In this document: positions 9,793-20,899 of the stretch, one piece after another
Position numbering within the stretch: the first letter of the stretch is position 1
Layout: every line of letters begins with the position of its first letter
From: Panicum virgatum
Taxonomy: Eukaryota > Streptophyta > Magnoliopsida > Poales > Poaceae
DNA length: 64,000 nt
Assembly: GCF_016808335.1 (NCBI RefSeq)
Contig: NC_053149.1
Span: forward strand, 12,079,714 to 12,143,713
Direction: 5' to 3'
Position numbers and translations under genes: made by a program
The notes under the pieces: generated by a model
What the model saw: only the letters and a program-made list of their open reading frames with translations
Databases searched by the model: none
Told to the model about the DNA's origin: nothing

Positions 9793-11453
9793 TGAAAGCA
9801 TCTAGGCCCCTAATTCGAGTTTTGGTAATTAATGACAACAGTTTGTGGATTAACGATTTCAGTTGAGACAATGAGTATAGGTTGATCCACGGATGAAAGA
9901 GATTTGGTTGTGAACGTATGGAGTTTTGGAGATGATGAGCAAAGCTCGGGCTCATGGCAAAGGTATAAAATAGGGCTTTTGTATTTTACCGGTCACAAGG
10001 CGTTTAGTGGATGAAAAGTGACCGGATTTGTTGGATAGATAGCCGTACTATCAAGAGGGGTTGTGTACTCATGCTTGACGGGTCTTTAGTGCCATTTTGC
10101 TCAAAATGTCTGGTTGCATGCATGAGGGCTAACGGCGTTTTGAAAAGATTTGAAAAAGACTAAGTTTGAAAGCTGACTGAGTAACGGCGGACAGTCCGCA
10201 TCAGTGGGGCGGACAGTCCGCGACCGTTCCAGAGAGCTTGCAGAGTCTCTGGTGGGCTCGCGGACGGTCCGGCCCAGGTGGGCGGACGGTCCGCCACTAT
10301 TTTTCAAATGTGTACCAGAAAGGGTGTCTGTCTGGTGTGAGCTTCAAAGTTGAACGGCGGACAATCCGCCCATGGGGCGCGGACGGTCCGCCGGCTAATC
10401 TCAGGTTTGTACCAGAGAGGATGTTTCTCTGGTTTGGGCTCAAAAGTTAAACTGCGGACGGTCCGCTACTGAGGCGCGGACGGTCCGCAGGCTAATCTCA
10501 AAATTGTTCCAGAGACGATGTTAGTCTCTGGTGGGTTGGAACTCTTTACTGCGGACGGTCCGCCACTGGGGCGCGGACGGTCCGCCAGGGCTTAACGGCT
10601 AGTTCTGACATGCATTTATTGCACTCTGACTCACTGGTTTATAACGGCGGACAGTACGGTTTTTGAAACGCGGACGGTCCGCGACTTCGCAGAAAAGAGT
10701 GTAACGGCTAGTTTTTTGAGGGGTGTCTATATATACCCAATGCCCGGCCATTGGGAGGCTCTCTTGGCCATTTGGATAGCATTCTTAACATATTAGAGCT
10801 AAGGCATCCCTCTCTCACACACACTTGCTTAGAGATTGCATTCTTGAGAGTGAGAGAGCTTCCTAGTGCATTGCATCAAGAGTTTGAGCTTTGTGGCATT
10901 AGGGAAACTTCAAGCAAGCGTCATCAACTTGTTACTCTTGGGAGTTGCCGCTCCCTAGACGGCTTGGAGAAGTGGATTTCGTGGAGCTCCTCCAAGGAGA
11001 TTGTTGAGGAGCCCCGATTTCGGTTGTGAGAGGTTTTGTGCTCACCTCACCGGAGTGGTGAAGAGCAACTCTAGTGGAATCGAGGTGTGGAGCGGTTCCT
11101 TGATTCTAGCCGGCTCAAGATCAAGAGGTTCTTGATAGAGGAGCGGTTGATTCTTGGAATCCACCTCAACGTGGATTAGGGGTGACCGGCAAGTCATCGA
11201 CACCACGGGATAATTTCTTGTGTCAAGCTTGGTTACTTCTCTTGCTCTTTAATACTTGCTTTTACTTTGAGCAATTTACTTTACTAGAGCTTGACTTGTC
11301 TCTTGTCACCCTAGGTTGTAAACCCATCTAGAGATAGTAATAGCATGACATAGGGCTTTTCCTTTGTTACTAATTAAATTTCTCTAGTGTTGTTGGCTTT
11401 AGATTTTAAACCGCCTATTCACCCCCCCTCTAGTCGGTGTTCTTGATCCTACA
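9793..11453 (+). repeat. Copia 3' LTR, complete
   Basis: This LTR is 1661 bp, from TGAAAGC to CCTACA. It preserves the end missing from the 5' LTR. The palindrome array is at 10187-10682, the AACGGCTAGTTT box at 10703-10714, TATA at 10728-10735 and the start-site hairpin at 10736-10755. TSD CTCGC follows at 11454-11458. Confidence 0.95.
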
Positions 11454-11458
11454 CTCGC

Positions 11459-12094
11459 GCGCCGCAGCTCCGGCCCCTCCACCGACGCGACACTGGAGAG
11501 CAGCTTCAGGAGCAAAGGGGTGCGCACAGGGGCCTGGGCTCCGTGGCGTCCCGCGCAGCCACGCTGGAGGAGCTGGCGGGCACCACGGCGGCGCCGCCAG
11601 CGTCCGCCATGCCGCGGGCGTCTCCCGTCGGTGCTGCCAGCGATCGACTCCGCCGGCGGCGACCTCCCGCGAGCGGCCATCGCGCGAGGGAGGAGGGAGG
11701 ACGGCGCGGCGTGGCTCGGCTCGTCCCATCCGGCCTCCGCTCCCAGATCCGTCCGGCGGGGCTCATCGTGGGCCGCCGCCGTGCCCCGCGGCTACCAGGA
11801 GAGAGGAGGAGAGGGAGAGAGCAGAGAGGAAAGACGCCGCCGCGGCCCTGGGAGCCATGCCTGCTCATCCGCTCGAGCCTCTCCATCGCTGTGCCGGTGG
11901 GCCTCCTCTACCGCCGTGGCGAGCCCCCTCCGCCGCCACGCCAATGGGATCAGGAGCAGGTAACGGGCCGAGCAGGAGAGGGCCAAGCAGGGGGATCGGG
12001 AGCTGGGGAGGGGTGGAGAGAGAGAATGGGGGAGAGAGAGTAAAATAGAGTATGACGTGTGGGTCCCATGATTGGTAGTTGATATAGAGGATGT
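11459..12094. repeat. Duplicated block, copy A, GC-rich right part
   Basis: This continues the block broken by the Copia element and matches about 21696-22279 of copy B. It is GC-rich with long overlapping open frames on both strands and ends in a GAGAGAGAGAATGGGGG-like purine run and an AT-rich stretch. I recognise no protein family, and the frames are not preserved between the two copies. It may be captured exon-like DNA. The last five bases, GATGT (12090-12094), are the target duplication of the following Gypsy derivative. Confidence 0.7.
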
Positions 12095-12236
12095 TGTTGG
12101 CGCGAGGTGATCACACACCAAGCCCAGGAGCCCCGTACGCCAAGCTCGGACTGCACTGATTTGAACCAAGACGTGCCAGTCAATTTGACCTATAAATTGA
12201 TAAGGAAACAGCAAACCGTCAAATTCAAGAGTGTGT
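12095..12236 (-). repeat. Truncated Gypsy LTR end
   Basis: It begins TGTTGGCGCGAGGTGATC and matches the first 140 bp of the LTR starting at 13223, including the CACACACCAAGCCCAGGAG stretch. Homology stops after CAAATTCAAGAGTGTGT, where sequence fused to gag begins. Confidence 0.85.
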
Positions 12237-12240
12237 CTGA

Positions 12241-13184
12241 CGCTGTGTAATATTAGGTACATTGGGCACGTCCACATGATGCAAGCCGCCGGTCGCAAGA
12301 TCATGGAAAACCCAGGTGACTCCATTGGCGTGAGGAAATCTGTTAGCCAGGACTTCTGTAGGAGACTTGGGTTGCAGCATCATCACCAAATACTGATGTT
12401 GAGGTGTCGGCCATGGAGCCGACACATTGCTTGGGCTTGCTGGCGAAGGTACTGACGTAGGTGTAACCGCTGGTTGTGATGCTGGTGCGGTATCTTGAGG
12501 CTGAGTCGGCTGTGGAGCCGACACATTGACTTGCTGATCCATCGGCTGAGAAGCCGATGTACTTGGATGCTTTGATGGAGATGGGATCATGAATTCCGGA
12601 GGCATACCAAGTCCAATAGTTGGATTCCAACCAGCTGGGTATCCTGACATAATGTTCTCCTATGCATATGTAGCCATCGGCGTAGAATTGGTGTACACAG
12701 GAGGAATCTGAGTTGATGCTACAGTACTAATCGGTTGTGCATCTATGACACCCTCATCAGCTAGAGCCTGCGAATGGATCTGTGATGTTCCAGGAGCCGA
12801 TTCAATAGGAGAGAAGACCATCTGACTACCCTGATAATAAGCTGGTCCCATAAAGCCACGTGTCCCTCTATCTTGTAGCGTCTTGAGCACAACATTGTGG
12901 ACGTGGTTGGCCATGAGTGGAGCATGATTCACGAAAGCATGTCCAATCGCCTGATTCATCTGATGAATCATCCTGTCCTCCTTCTGTGTCTCTTCATGTG
13001 ATACAAAAGTGGAAAAATCGAATTTCTTGATTACCTCTCCACTTCTTTTGGTGCTGAAGGATAAAAGGCACCGTTGCTCAAAAGCATCTGTAATTGCTTT
13101 AAGTTTTGCCTTGTGTTCTTCCTTCAACTTTTCCTTATTGATCGGGATCTGATTCTGTTCAGACACCTTTGCCTTCTCCGACAT
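12241..13184 (-). pseudogene. Gypsy gag N-terminal remnant, copy A
   Basis: The frame starts at a minus-strand ATG at 13184 (MSEKAKVSEQ...). It encodes a Lys-rich start, a segment on phenylalanine-rich and VSHEE text, a stretch with HQMNQAIGHAF, then a long Pro/Ser/Gln-rich region. One in-frame stop lies at about 12658-12660, and the frame then continues to the truncated LTR. Its place directly after the LTR and leader identifies it as the first part of gag of this family. Capsid and later domains are deleted here. Copy B carries the same remnant with a different stop. Confidence 0.7.
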
Positions 13185-13222
13185 CCTGATGTTTCTTGTC
13201 CCACCGGACGTGCCAAAAGATG
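13185..13222 (-). other. Gypsy leader / primer binding region
   Basis: Between the LTR end (...GTCAACA on the minus strand) and the gag ATG lies CATCTTTTGGCACGTCCGGT and a few more bases. The TTGGCAC-like stretch is in the position of a primer binding site. I cannot assign the tRNA. Confidence 0.45.
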
Positions 13223-14243
13223 TGTTGACGCGAGATGATCACACACCAAGCCCAGGAGCCCCGTACGCCAAGCCCGGACTGCACTGATTTGAACCAAGGC
13301 GTGCCAGTCAATTTGACCTATAAATTGACAAGGAAACAGCTAACCGTCAAATTCAAGAGTGTATCGGGTGAATTTCCGAATCACTCTTACACGAGGTATC
13401 GGCAAGGCCCCGCCGATTCAGAAGGCGACAAAAGATTGTATATGGTGAACGTGTAATAAAAGCGATCTATTACGAATCGGCAATAAGCTGCCGATGCCAA
13501 TGAGCAACCGGGATGGCTAGATCTAAAGCCGACGCGTGCCGAGTAACAATGTACAAACCCATGAATGTATGGATCTGGACAAAGCTAAGCTTATGATTCA
13601 ATCTAATCGTCTTTACAAGGTTTATTGTGATAAACAAGGAACTTACAGCCGATTAAACAGATCACTAAGTCGGGTAGTATGTGAATTAATCTAAACGAGA
13701 AAACAGCGATACGCCCAGAGATCAAGGCTTAGATAAATTCGATAAATTTTGAGTAGATCTGAACGAAGCAACAGCGATGCGCCCGGAAGCTAAAACTCAG
13801 ATTTACTTGGTAAATGAAAACTTACCAGCAAACCAAGTCGCTCGAATGTAAGATGTCCTTGATCGGCTTGAAAGAGCTCGCGAGAAGAAAAAAGATGGCA
13901 AAGTCGCCGACAAGAAAGTAAATTGCGAATAGGAGAGTTTGTTTGTTTGGATGTGTATCAATATTTACAATAGTCCGGGGTTTATATTTATACCCCACAC
14001 TAACACAATCCTAGCTGATTACGGCAAAGCATTGACTCTATCTAAAGAAACTTATTCTAATAAACAAAAAACACCGCCTTCCAAACCGAGACCGTCCCGT
14101 TTGAAAACTTGCCTAGAAAATGCTGAGACGTCTGATCGGCATCAAACTGTACCTGATCCTCACCTTCCATGCACAATCATTATTTCCAACCAGGCATTCC
14201 TCTCTTCTACTAATCCTTTGACATGTGCCAAAAAATGGTGTCA
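13223..14243 (-). repeat. Tat-like Gypsy LTR (copy A), shared by two elements
   Basis: About 1021 bp, beginning TGTTGACGCG and ending near GGTGTCA (or GGTGTCAACA at 14246, which would give TGTTGAC/GTCAACA terminal repeats). To its left is the leader and gag start of one element. To its right is the purine-rich CTGGGAGGCATGTG (minus strand) and the 3' part of another. One LTR serving as the 5' end of one element and the 3' end of the next is typical of LTR-LTR recombination. Confidence 0.82.
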
Positions 14244-14393
14244 ACACATGCCTCCCAGTTTCGGTGTGAAATATCCTTTTGCTCCGAAATAATTTCCCAG
14301 TTATAATTATTTCCTTCAAGTGGTTGCCTCAAAAGTGCTTCATACCATTGCAACTATCAATCCAGCATCCCGACTCTTGAGGTGGGGTCACCT

Positions 14394-14401
14394 TATAAAT
14401 A
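14394..14401 (+). promoter_or_regulatory. TATA box of antisense PMD gene
   Basis: TATAAATA lies about 300 bp before the first recognisable coding sequence and 150 bp inside the element from the LTR, on the strand opposite to gag. A CT-rich leader (CACCTTTCTCTTCTCTAC) follows at the expected distance. Confidence 0.5.
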
Positions 14402-14693
14402 CGTCAGGGTACCCTTCACCTTTCTCTTCTCTACAACCTCTCGCACTTGGGCCATCTTCTTCTCCACTTAAGAACTCATCTGCGCCGCCGCATGCGAGCT
14501 CCGGCGCATTTTCCCCAAACACCCGAGGCTTCTCCCAAGTTCTGCGGATGGCTTCCATCTCCGAGATCCCCCAGTTACAACAACCTATCTATTCCCCTGC
14601 GCTGCTATTTCAATCTGTGACCTATGATTGTTCTTGATTTTTCCCATCTTCCGCCATCATTTCTAGGCCCTTAGGAACTCGATCTTCATTCCT

Positions 14694-17652
14694 TTGTCCG
14701 AGCAACCCAGCATGGTCTGCCTAGGTCCCATGGGAAACCCAGATCCAACTAGCATAATTAATCTAGAAACCGGCAGAATCCTGCTAAAAGCCTCAAACAT
14801 GACATCAGATTGGTCTCTCGCCTTCAAATCCTGGCCAAATGTTACTCCTGGATGGAGAAATTGGTTTCGTAGAGTAGCAGGCAGTCACCGAGCCACCTAG
14901 GAGCAATATGACATCAGCCAATGTCTTAATTTATCTCTGTCTGAAATGGTTTAGAATGAGCCGATGCTCATATCAGCTTCCTTCCTTTGGTCTAATGTTG
15001 TAAACGCTTTCTTGTTTGGTCATGGCCCAATGACCCCAACCTTGCTAGATGTCATGATGCTGACTGGCCTGAATATCATTGCCTCCGATAGAGCTTTTAA
15101 TTTTTTGGACCCGGCCTCTTTTAAGATAAAGACCAGAGTCATCGGTGGCTGGAGCGGATATGTCTCCGAGAACAAGAAAACCGGCTCGGTATCAGTCAGA
15201 GAACACACCACTTTCCTCAACATGTGGTTGGAAAAATTCATCTTCTATGGCAAAACAGTAGGCCCAACCAACAACACCATGAAGATGGCTGAAACTTTGG
15301 CTAGTTGAAACCCGGTGCCCCTTGGCAAACACCTGCTAGGATCAGTCTACCACCTTCTCCACCAAGTATCGGTCAAATTAAGGGCCGATCAGTCAATCTC
15401 CAATCTGGGAGGTCCCTGGTGGTTCATCCAACTATGGCTGAACATATACATGCACAAGACCATGGGCATAAGATTGTCAGAATTGTCCTTCCCATATGAA
15501 GAGTTTGATGAAGAGGAAGATCCAATCACTCACCGTTGCACTTCCTTCGGCGAAGCAGCTATTATGATTGCCAATGACTCCAATGTCTTTGGCAAAACTG
15601 ATTTCTTCAAATGCATCTACAATGGCTTCACCGAAGATTCTACCATCTAGTTTGCATAACACGATGATAACTGAGAGTACGAAAATCCTTTCAAGTTCAA
15701 TCTTGATTCTTGGAAAACCGATGAAGAAGCCACAAATATCATGAGAGAGGCCATATCTCCAAGAATTCTGCCTGCCAACTTCACCTCTGGCGAGAGTGCA
15801 ATTGGCTATGAGTTCTGCTACCCATCAGTTGTAGCCAGGCAACTGGGATTCGTCCAAGTACCGCCTCTTTTCTACTTTACCGATAAGGTGCAGGCGAGAA
15901 ACCCAATCGACATTGCTCTCACGTATAATCGGCTAAAGGATTTGGAACCTGACGTTGACATGTCCCAGCTAGCCGATTGGCAAGTAGCACCACTTACCAC
16001 CATTCCTTTCACACAATGGTGGTCAGAATGACAAGAGCATCTCTTCTGCGGATCACTGAAGGTCTATTGCATTGCCTTGGATGAAAACTACCAAGGTGCT
16101 GATGATGAGGTAAACACAGAAAACTTCTTCTTGTTGCATTCTCATATTATATTACTTTTCTGTATTCTGACAAATCTTCTTATCAGGTTGATGGTACTCC
16201 ATCTCCTACAATTAGCAGAAGCGGACAGCCGATCAGATATGCTCCACCAACTAACTACCCTCTCATCGGCTATGATGCACCAACCCTTGCTGATGTTGCT
16301 GCTGGCAAGAAGCGAAAAATGACCAGCACCAAGAAAATGATTCAGAAAACCCCGGGCTCCTTCAGTCGAACCCTGGCCATTGCATCGGCACCAGATGACG
16401 ATGTTTCAGCATATGCCTCTCCTCCTCATTCGGAAGGTGATGAATAACTTTTACCCCTTCTACTGATTGTAATGCATTTCTTACTAACCTTGTCACTCGG
16501 CATTCTCAGACATAGCTGCCGAAGATACAGATGAAGATAATGTTAAGGAGATTGCCCCCCAAACATCTCCAATTGTCCAGGTATTCTTCTTGCTTTTTCA
16601 TAATCTTCTGACAAACATTTGATATTTGCATTATCATATTAGATTCAGCATCTTCCTTCCAAGAGGGCCAGAACAACTGCTTCACCAGCCCAGGTAACAC
16701 AATCATCTTTCTTTTGCTGATCAAATTATGCACCTAACATTTATCTCTCTATCCAGCAAACACCAAGCTTCGTGCTGGATCCATCAATCATTCCTCATGA
16801 TGCTCTTCCTAATCCTGATGCTTCAACATTGCTACTTGCATCTTCCTCTGCACCAACTGCCGATGAAGTTCCTCGAACTCAAGTAAGACACTTCATCATT
16901 TTTAGAACTTCAGAAGGAGATCATCTAATTAACATTCCTTCCTCTTTGACTAGGCACAAGACAGTCCAGACAACAGTCTGTTTTCTTTTCAACTTGGGAC
17001 TAGTGGTGCAGAAGATGAGGTGACATCATCAGCAGAATCGGCTCCATTATCTGAAGAAACCAAGGCTAAACTCCAGGAAGTTCTACAGTTGCTGAACCAA
17101 GACATTGGCCAATTAGTTCAAGATGCTGAGCTGATTCGTACTATCCTGAGGTCTCTGAAGGGTACTCTTCCTGAATCCCTTGAAGAAGCACTGCATCCCG
17201 CGGCCTATATTGAGAGTCATCAGATCTCAGTCCTCAAAGCCCAGAAATGTCTATCTGATCGGCTTCACCAGGAGCAAACGATCAAACAGAGAGATGACCT
17301 GAAGAATCTCGTGGACACAACTCGCGGGAAAATTGATTCTCTGACCTAGTCCAAGGCAGCTGTGGAGCAATCCAAAAGAGATCTAGAAGCCAAACGGGAT
17401 CGTCTCATCAAGGAACTGGAACATGTAAACCAGAAAATTGCCGATGTGGACAACATATTATCCCAGCTTCCAATGGCTCTTCAGCAACTCGAAGTAGAGA
17501 AACAAGAACAAGCCCGGCAGACCTATCAACTCCACAAGAGCATCAAAATAGTACCAGGGTCTGCCGAGGCCGACGTTCAAGAGATCCAGATTGTTGATGA
17601 CATTCGCCTGTGTGCGATCTCTGTAATCCAGAATGCCCTGGGACCCTCATGA
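14694..17652 (+). pseudogene. Antisense plant-mobile-domain (PMD) gene, six exons
   Basis: The frame encodes a protein with W..WF, a SASFLWSNVVNAFLFG segment and MTPTLLDVMMLTGLN, hallmarks of the plant mobile domain (aminotransferase-like) family. A C-terminal coiled coil follows (about 17020-17640). Exons by eye: to 16109, 16187-16436, 16510-16580, 16649-16693, 16757-16882 and 16954-17652, every junction GT-AG. Exon 1 has in-frame stops near 14898, 14952, 15306, 15648 and 16029, and the last exon one near 17347, so this copy is dead. It lies antisense to gag-protease, a placement known for extra ORFs of Tat-lineage elements. PMD proteins related to MAIN/MAIL act in genome silencing; what the transposon versions do is not known. 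Confidence 0.75.
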
Positions 17653-17926
17653 ACTGTTACTCATTCTTGTTGTGGTGGAAAAACTTTAATCTGATGTATT
17701 GTAAACAATGCTTAATTTACAATTTCTGCTTCTGCTCAATACACCATTTTCCTTTTGGATTTTATTGCTCTAAGGTTGATACAAAAATTATATCGGCCAT
17801 CCATAGCCAATGTTATCACAACATCACTGGATTTTCCTTAAATTTTTTGTTCTAAAGGTGACACTTGTTATGTCGGCTATACTAAAATCTAGCCGATGTT
17901 TGCATCATCAGCTTTTACAATGTCAC

Positions 17927-18691
17927 CTAAGATTCATCTGTAGATCCAATTGCTGAACTTGATGATATCTCATAGTCGGCGACTTTCAGAAACTCTGCTT
18001 GCCATGCTTGACCAGAAAAGCACTTTACTCTTTCATAATTCTCCTCACAAGCCTCTGCCGATGCAATATTGAATGATGAATCGGCAGCAACAACTTCAAC
18101 AACATCACCGATCCACTGTATAAGGCATTGATGCATAGTAGATAGTATGCAACAATTGGCATGAATCCAATCTCTTCCCAACAGCAAACTGTATGACCTC
18201 TTTCCATTGATTACAAAGAAAGTAGTAGGAAGAGTCTTACTGCCGATGGTTAAATCAACGCACAATGCTCCAACTGCCGGAGACACGACTCCTTCAAAAT
18301 CTTTGAGCATCATATTCGTCTTGGTCAGATCTTCACTACCTTTTCCGAGCTTGCATAGCATAGCATAAGGCATTATATTCACTGTTGCTCCTCCATCCAC
18401 CAACATTTTCGTGATAGGTTTGCCATCAACAAATCCTTTCAAGAACAGAGCCTTAAGATGTTTGCGTTTTTCATCCTCTGGTTTCTCAAAAGTAGCTGGT
18501 ATAGGTTCCAAATTTAACTGAGCCATAGTCTCTTCCAAGTCTTGCTCCTCACAACCATTATCTGGAGCCATGAACTCACTAGGCAGCATGAAGACCATAT
18601 TAATAGGTGCAGCCGATGATCCTGATGGTTGCTCTTCATCAACCTTCGGCTTGACACGCCAAACTAGATCTGACTCCCCTCCTAGAAGCAT
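17927..18691 (-). pseudogene. Gypsy retropepsin-like protease
   Basis: A 254-residue frame contains KMLVDGGATVNIMP, the retropepsin active-site loop in the DGGA form seen in many plant Gypsy elements, and a later LLLGRDWIHANCCI segment. It continues the gag region, but a frameshift near 18685 separates the two. The C-terminus ends at a stop at 17927-17929 with no RT after it. The protease would mature the gag polyprotein. Confidence 0.85.
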
Positions 18692-20241
18692 CTCTTCTTT
18701 CTTCTTCCTCCAGTGCCTCTGTCTGACGTAGCCTTTGAACTCGCCTTTTCTGTGATCTGGTTAGGTTTCCCAGACACCATCGAGTCCGATCAATGTTATC
18801 ATGCACAGGCACTCTTTCTGGATCTCTGTGGTGTGGGTATTCATCAGGAACTTGAGCAGCAACAACTTGTTCAACTTGCTCATCAACAGAAATCCTTCCT
18901 CCTGCAGGATCACGTAGCATGGTCCTGCCCCCCCAGCTGATCATGCACAGAAACCCTGCCCCCAGCCGATCATGTACAGAGATGCGTCTATCATCACCTC
19001 TCTCTCTAATGATCGGCCCCCGAGGCCTCTGGGCGAAACGTGGTTTCTTGTACGATCGGTCTTCACGATAGAAACTGTTGCACTCTAGACATTTATCCAT
19101 TGTCGGCAGAGTCAACCTTTCTTCCCAACAGTACACAAAGAAAGAACACTTCCAATGCCCTTCATGTCGTCGTGCAGATTCTTCCCGGTACTGTCTTCTT
19201 TTTTTATCACGCTGGAACTTGTTCAACAGCATCTGAGACGTGACCTTCTTCTTAGGCACCGCTGATTCTTCTCTCTGTTGCGGCCCTTTGCCTTTAGCTT
19301 CATCGGCCGCTATCTATGCTTTGGGATCAACAGCATCAGGCTCCTTGGATGATTGTGATGTAAGCATCTTTGTTTGTAAAGCATTACCCTTCTTTCCAAC
19401 ATCTACCATATGTGCTGGAAACGGATGCCCATCAATCTTCATCGGCTTTTTGGGTGTCTCAAACTTGAGCCTACCCTGCTCTATAGCCGATTGTATCTGC
19501 TGACGAAACACTTTGCAGTCATTGGTATCATGAGACGTTGCATTGTGCTACTTGCTGTACTTGATATTCTTCAACTCCTGATCTGTCGGGATTTTATGGT
19601 ATGGCTTCAGCTTGATCTGCCCCTCTGACAGCAACAGGTCGAAGATCTTGTCAGCCTTGGTAATATCGAACCCATACTTCTCAGGTTCTTTGTTGCCGAA
19701 AGGACATGAGATCGGCTTCTTATTATTCTGAACCCATTCAGCTGATTCCACCATCTGTTCATCATCTGAGTCAGAAGTATCTGAGCAGTCAACAGAGTTG
19801 ACTTTCTTCTGGTAGTTGCTTCTCTTCTGCTCATACAATTTTGCATCCCCTGTCATCCTGTTAGCCATCTGACTGATGCTGTAGAACTCCTGAGAAGCAT
19901 ACTTCTCCTTGATGTGTGGCAGGAGTCTTTGGAAGGCAACCTCTACTAGCTGTTGATCATATAGAACTAGACTAAAGCACCGGTTCTTGACATCTCTAAA
20001 CCTCTGAATGAAGGTGGTGACCGATTCATCATTTCTTTGCCTCAGGTTGGTTAAATCGGTCAGCTTCATCTCCTCTACACCAGAGTAGAAGAACTGGTGA
20101 AACTACTTCTCCAAATCGGCCCAGTATATAATAGAGTTGGCTGGCAACATAGTGAACCACGTAAAGGCCGATCCAGACAAAGACATAGAAAACAAACACA
20201 CTTTTAATGCATCTTGTTGAGCTGCTTCTCCACACTTTCAA
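18690..20241 (-). pseudogene. Gypsy gag, capsid to zinc region
   Basis: The capsid-type segment reads (minus strand) ...LFSMSLSGSAFTWFTMLPAN, then LRQRNDESVTTFIQRFRDVK and later EKYGFDITKADKIFDLLL. A Cys-rich stretch with KCLECNSFY lies near 19060. Several stops interrupt it, including those near 20103-20105, 19548 and 19314, plus the frameshift into protease. The N-terminal part is missing, cut at about 20241. Confidence 0.8.
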
Positions 20242-20269
20242 AGCCTAGTACATGACAATTTTAAACTAG

Positions 20270-20460
20270 AAGGTAGATACTATTAAAAAATAATTTACTG
20301 TGGCCTTTTTAAACACCTCCGCGGCGGGCAGGAATTTCAACTGCCTCAATTAATGATATTAACCGAGACGGTCACTTTTTATTAATCGAGATGGTCACTT
20401 TTTTATTAACTGTGACGGTTACAAACCACTCCCTCGCAAAATCATTAATAGAGGCGGGCA
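20270..20460. repeat. CACTA-like subterminal repeats
   Basis: Short repeats of the form (A/C)CGAGACGGTCAC, TCGAGATGGTCAC and TGTGACGGTTAC, with GAGGCGGGC and CCGCCTCGAT motifs, resemble CACTA subterminal DNA. They match the motifs next to the clear CACTA end at 27375. An exact CACTA terminus is not visible; ATACTATTAAAAA near 20275 may be a decayed one. The window start (1-40) corresponds to the last part of this region. Confidence 0.5.
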
Positions 20461-20578
20461 TTATAACACAACCGCCTCGATAAATCAAGCCCAGGCGCCC
20501 AACCCACACTAGCCCACACCAGCCCGCTAGCACCTCCAGCATATAAAAACAGGATCAAACCCTAAATCACAACTCATA

Positions 20579-20895
20579 TGTCGGTGTTTTATCGTCACAT
20601 CTACCTAAGGATACCTTTATGTAGATGGATGATCGTGGGCAGTCAGCAAGATCAAGAACACGATGGTGCAAGCAACACAAAGATTTAGACAAGTTCGGGT
20701 CGTGAGTTGCGTAATACCATATGTCCTGTTGGGTGGTTTGTATTGCCTTGGATGTAGATATATTGGAGAGGTCCCTGCCCGCCCTTATATAGGCCGGGGG
20801 AGCAGGGTTACATGGAAACCCTAGATCAATACAAGCCTAGGAACTTATCCGAGTACTACTCGGGTGGTTCCTATCCATTCCGACTAGTTCTAAGC
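20579..20895 (-). mobile_element. Gypsy LTR fragment, copy B
   Basis: Counterpart of 121-435: a minus-strand fragment of a Tat-type LTR starting TGTCGGTGTTTTATCG, with the TATATAGGCCGGGGGAG region near 20790. Confidence 0.8.
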
Positions 20896-20899
20896 CTAG

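Larger units (their letters stand above)
1337..11453 (+). mobile_element. Ty1-Copia retrotransposon, SIRE/Maximus-like, defective
   Basis: The element is about 10.1 kb with LTRs of about 1.65 kb and a perfect 5-bp TSD. Internal order is gag remnant, protease, integrase, reverse transcriptase and RNase H, the Ty1-Copia order, followed by an extra ORF and a polypurine tract. LTR size and the 3' ORF fit the SIRE/Maximus lineage. Only three substitutions and no indels separate the LTRs by eye (near 1459, 1499 and 2858 of the 5' LTR), implying a recent insertion. A deletion at the 5' LTR/internal junction removed the last bases of the LTR, the primer binding site and most of gag. Protease and pol carry stops and a frameshift, so this copy cannot move by itself. 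Confidence 0.93.
12095..14243 (-). mobile_element. Internally deleted Tat-like Gypsy element, copy A
   Basis: Read on the minus strand the order is a full LTR (14243 to 13223), a leader, the gag N-terminal part (13184 downward), then only the last 140 bp or so of the opposite LTR (12236 to 12095). A deletion has joined gag to the terminal LTR. The left flank is GATGT, but the right side continues into another element at 14244 instead of GATGT. That differs from copy B and marks a recombinant junction. Confidence 0.8.
14244..20241 (-). mobile_element. Tat-like Gypsy element lacking RT and integrase
   Basis: Reading right to left the element has the gag C-terminal half, protease, about 270 bp of non-coding DNA, an antisense plant-mobile-domain gene with introns, and then the 3' LTR at 14243-13223. 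No reverse transcriptase, RNase H or integrase can be found between protease and LTR. The gag N-terminus is cut at about 20241, where CACTA-like DNA begins. Either RT-integrase was lost or this is a non-autonomous gag-protease lineage. The protease frame ending in a normal stop is compatible with both. Confidence 0.75.
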
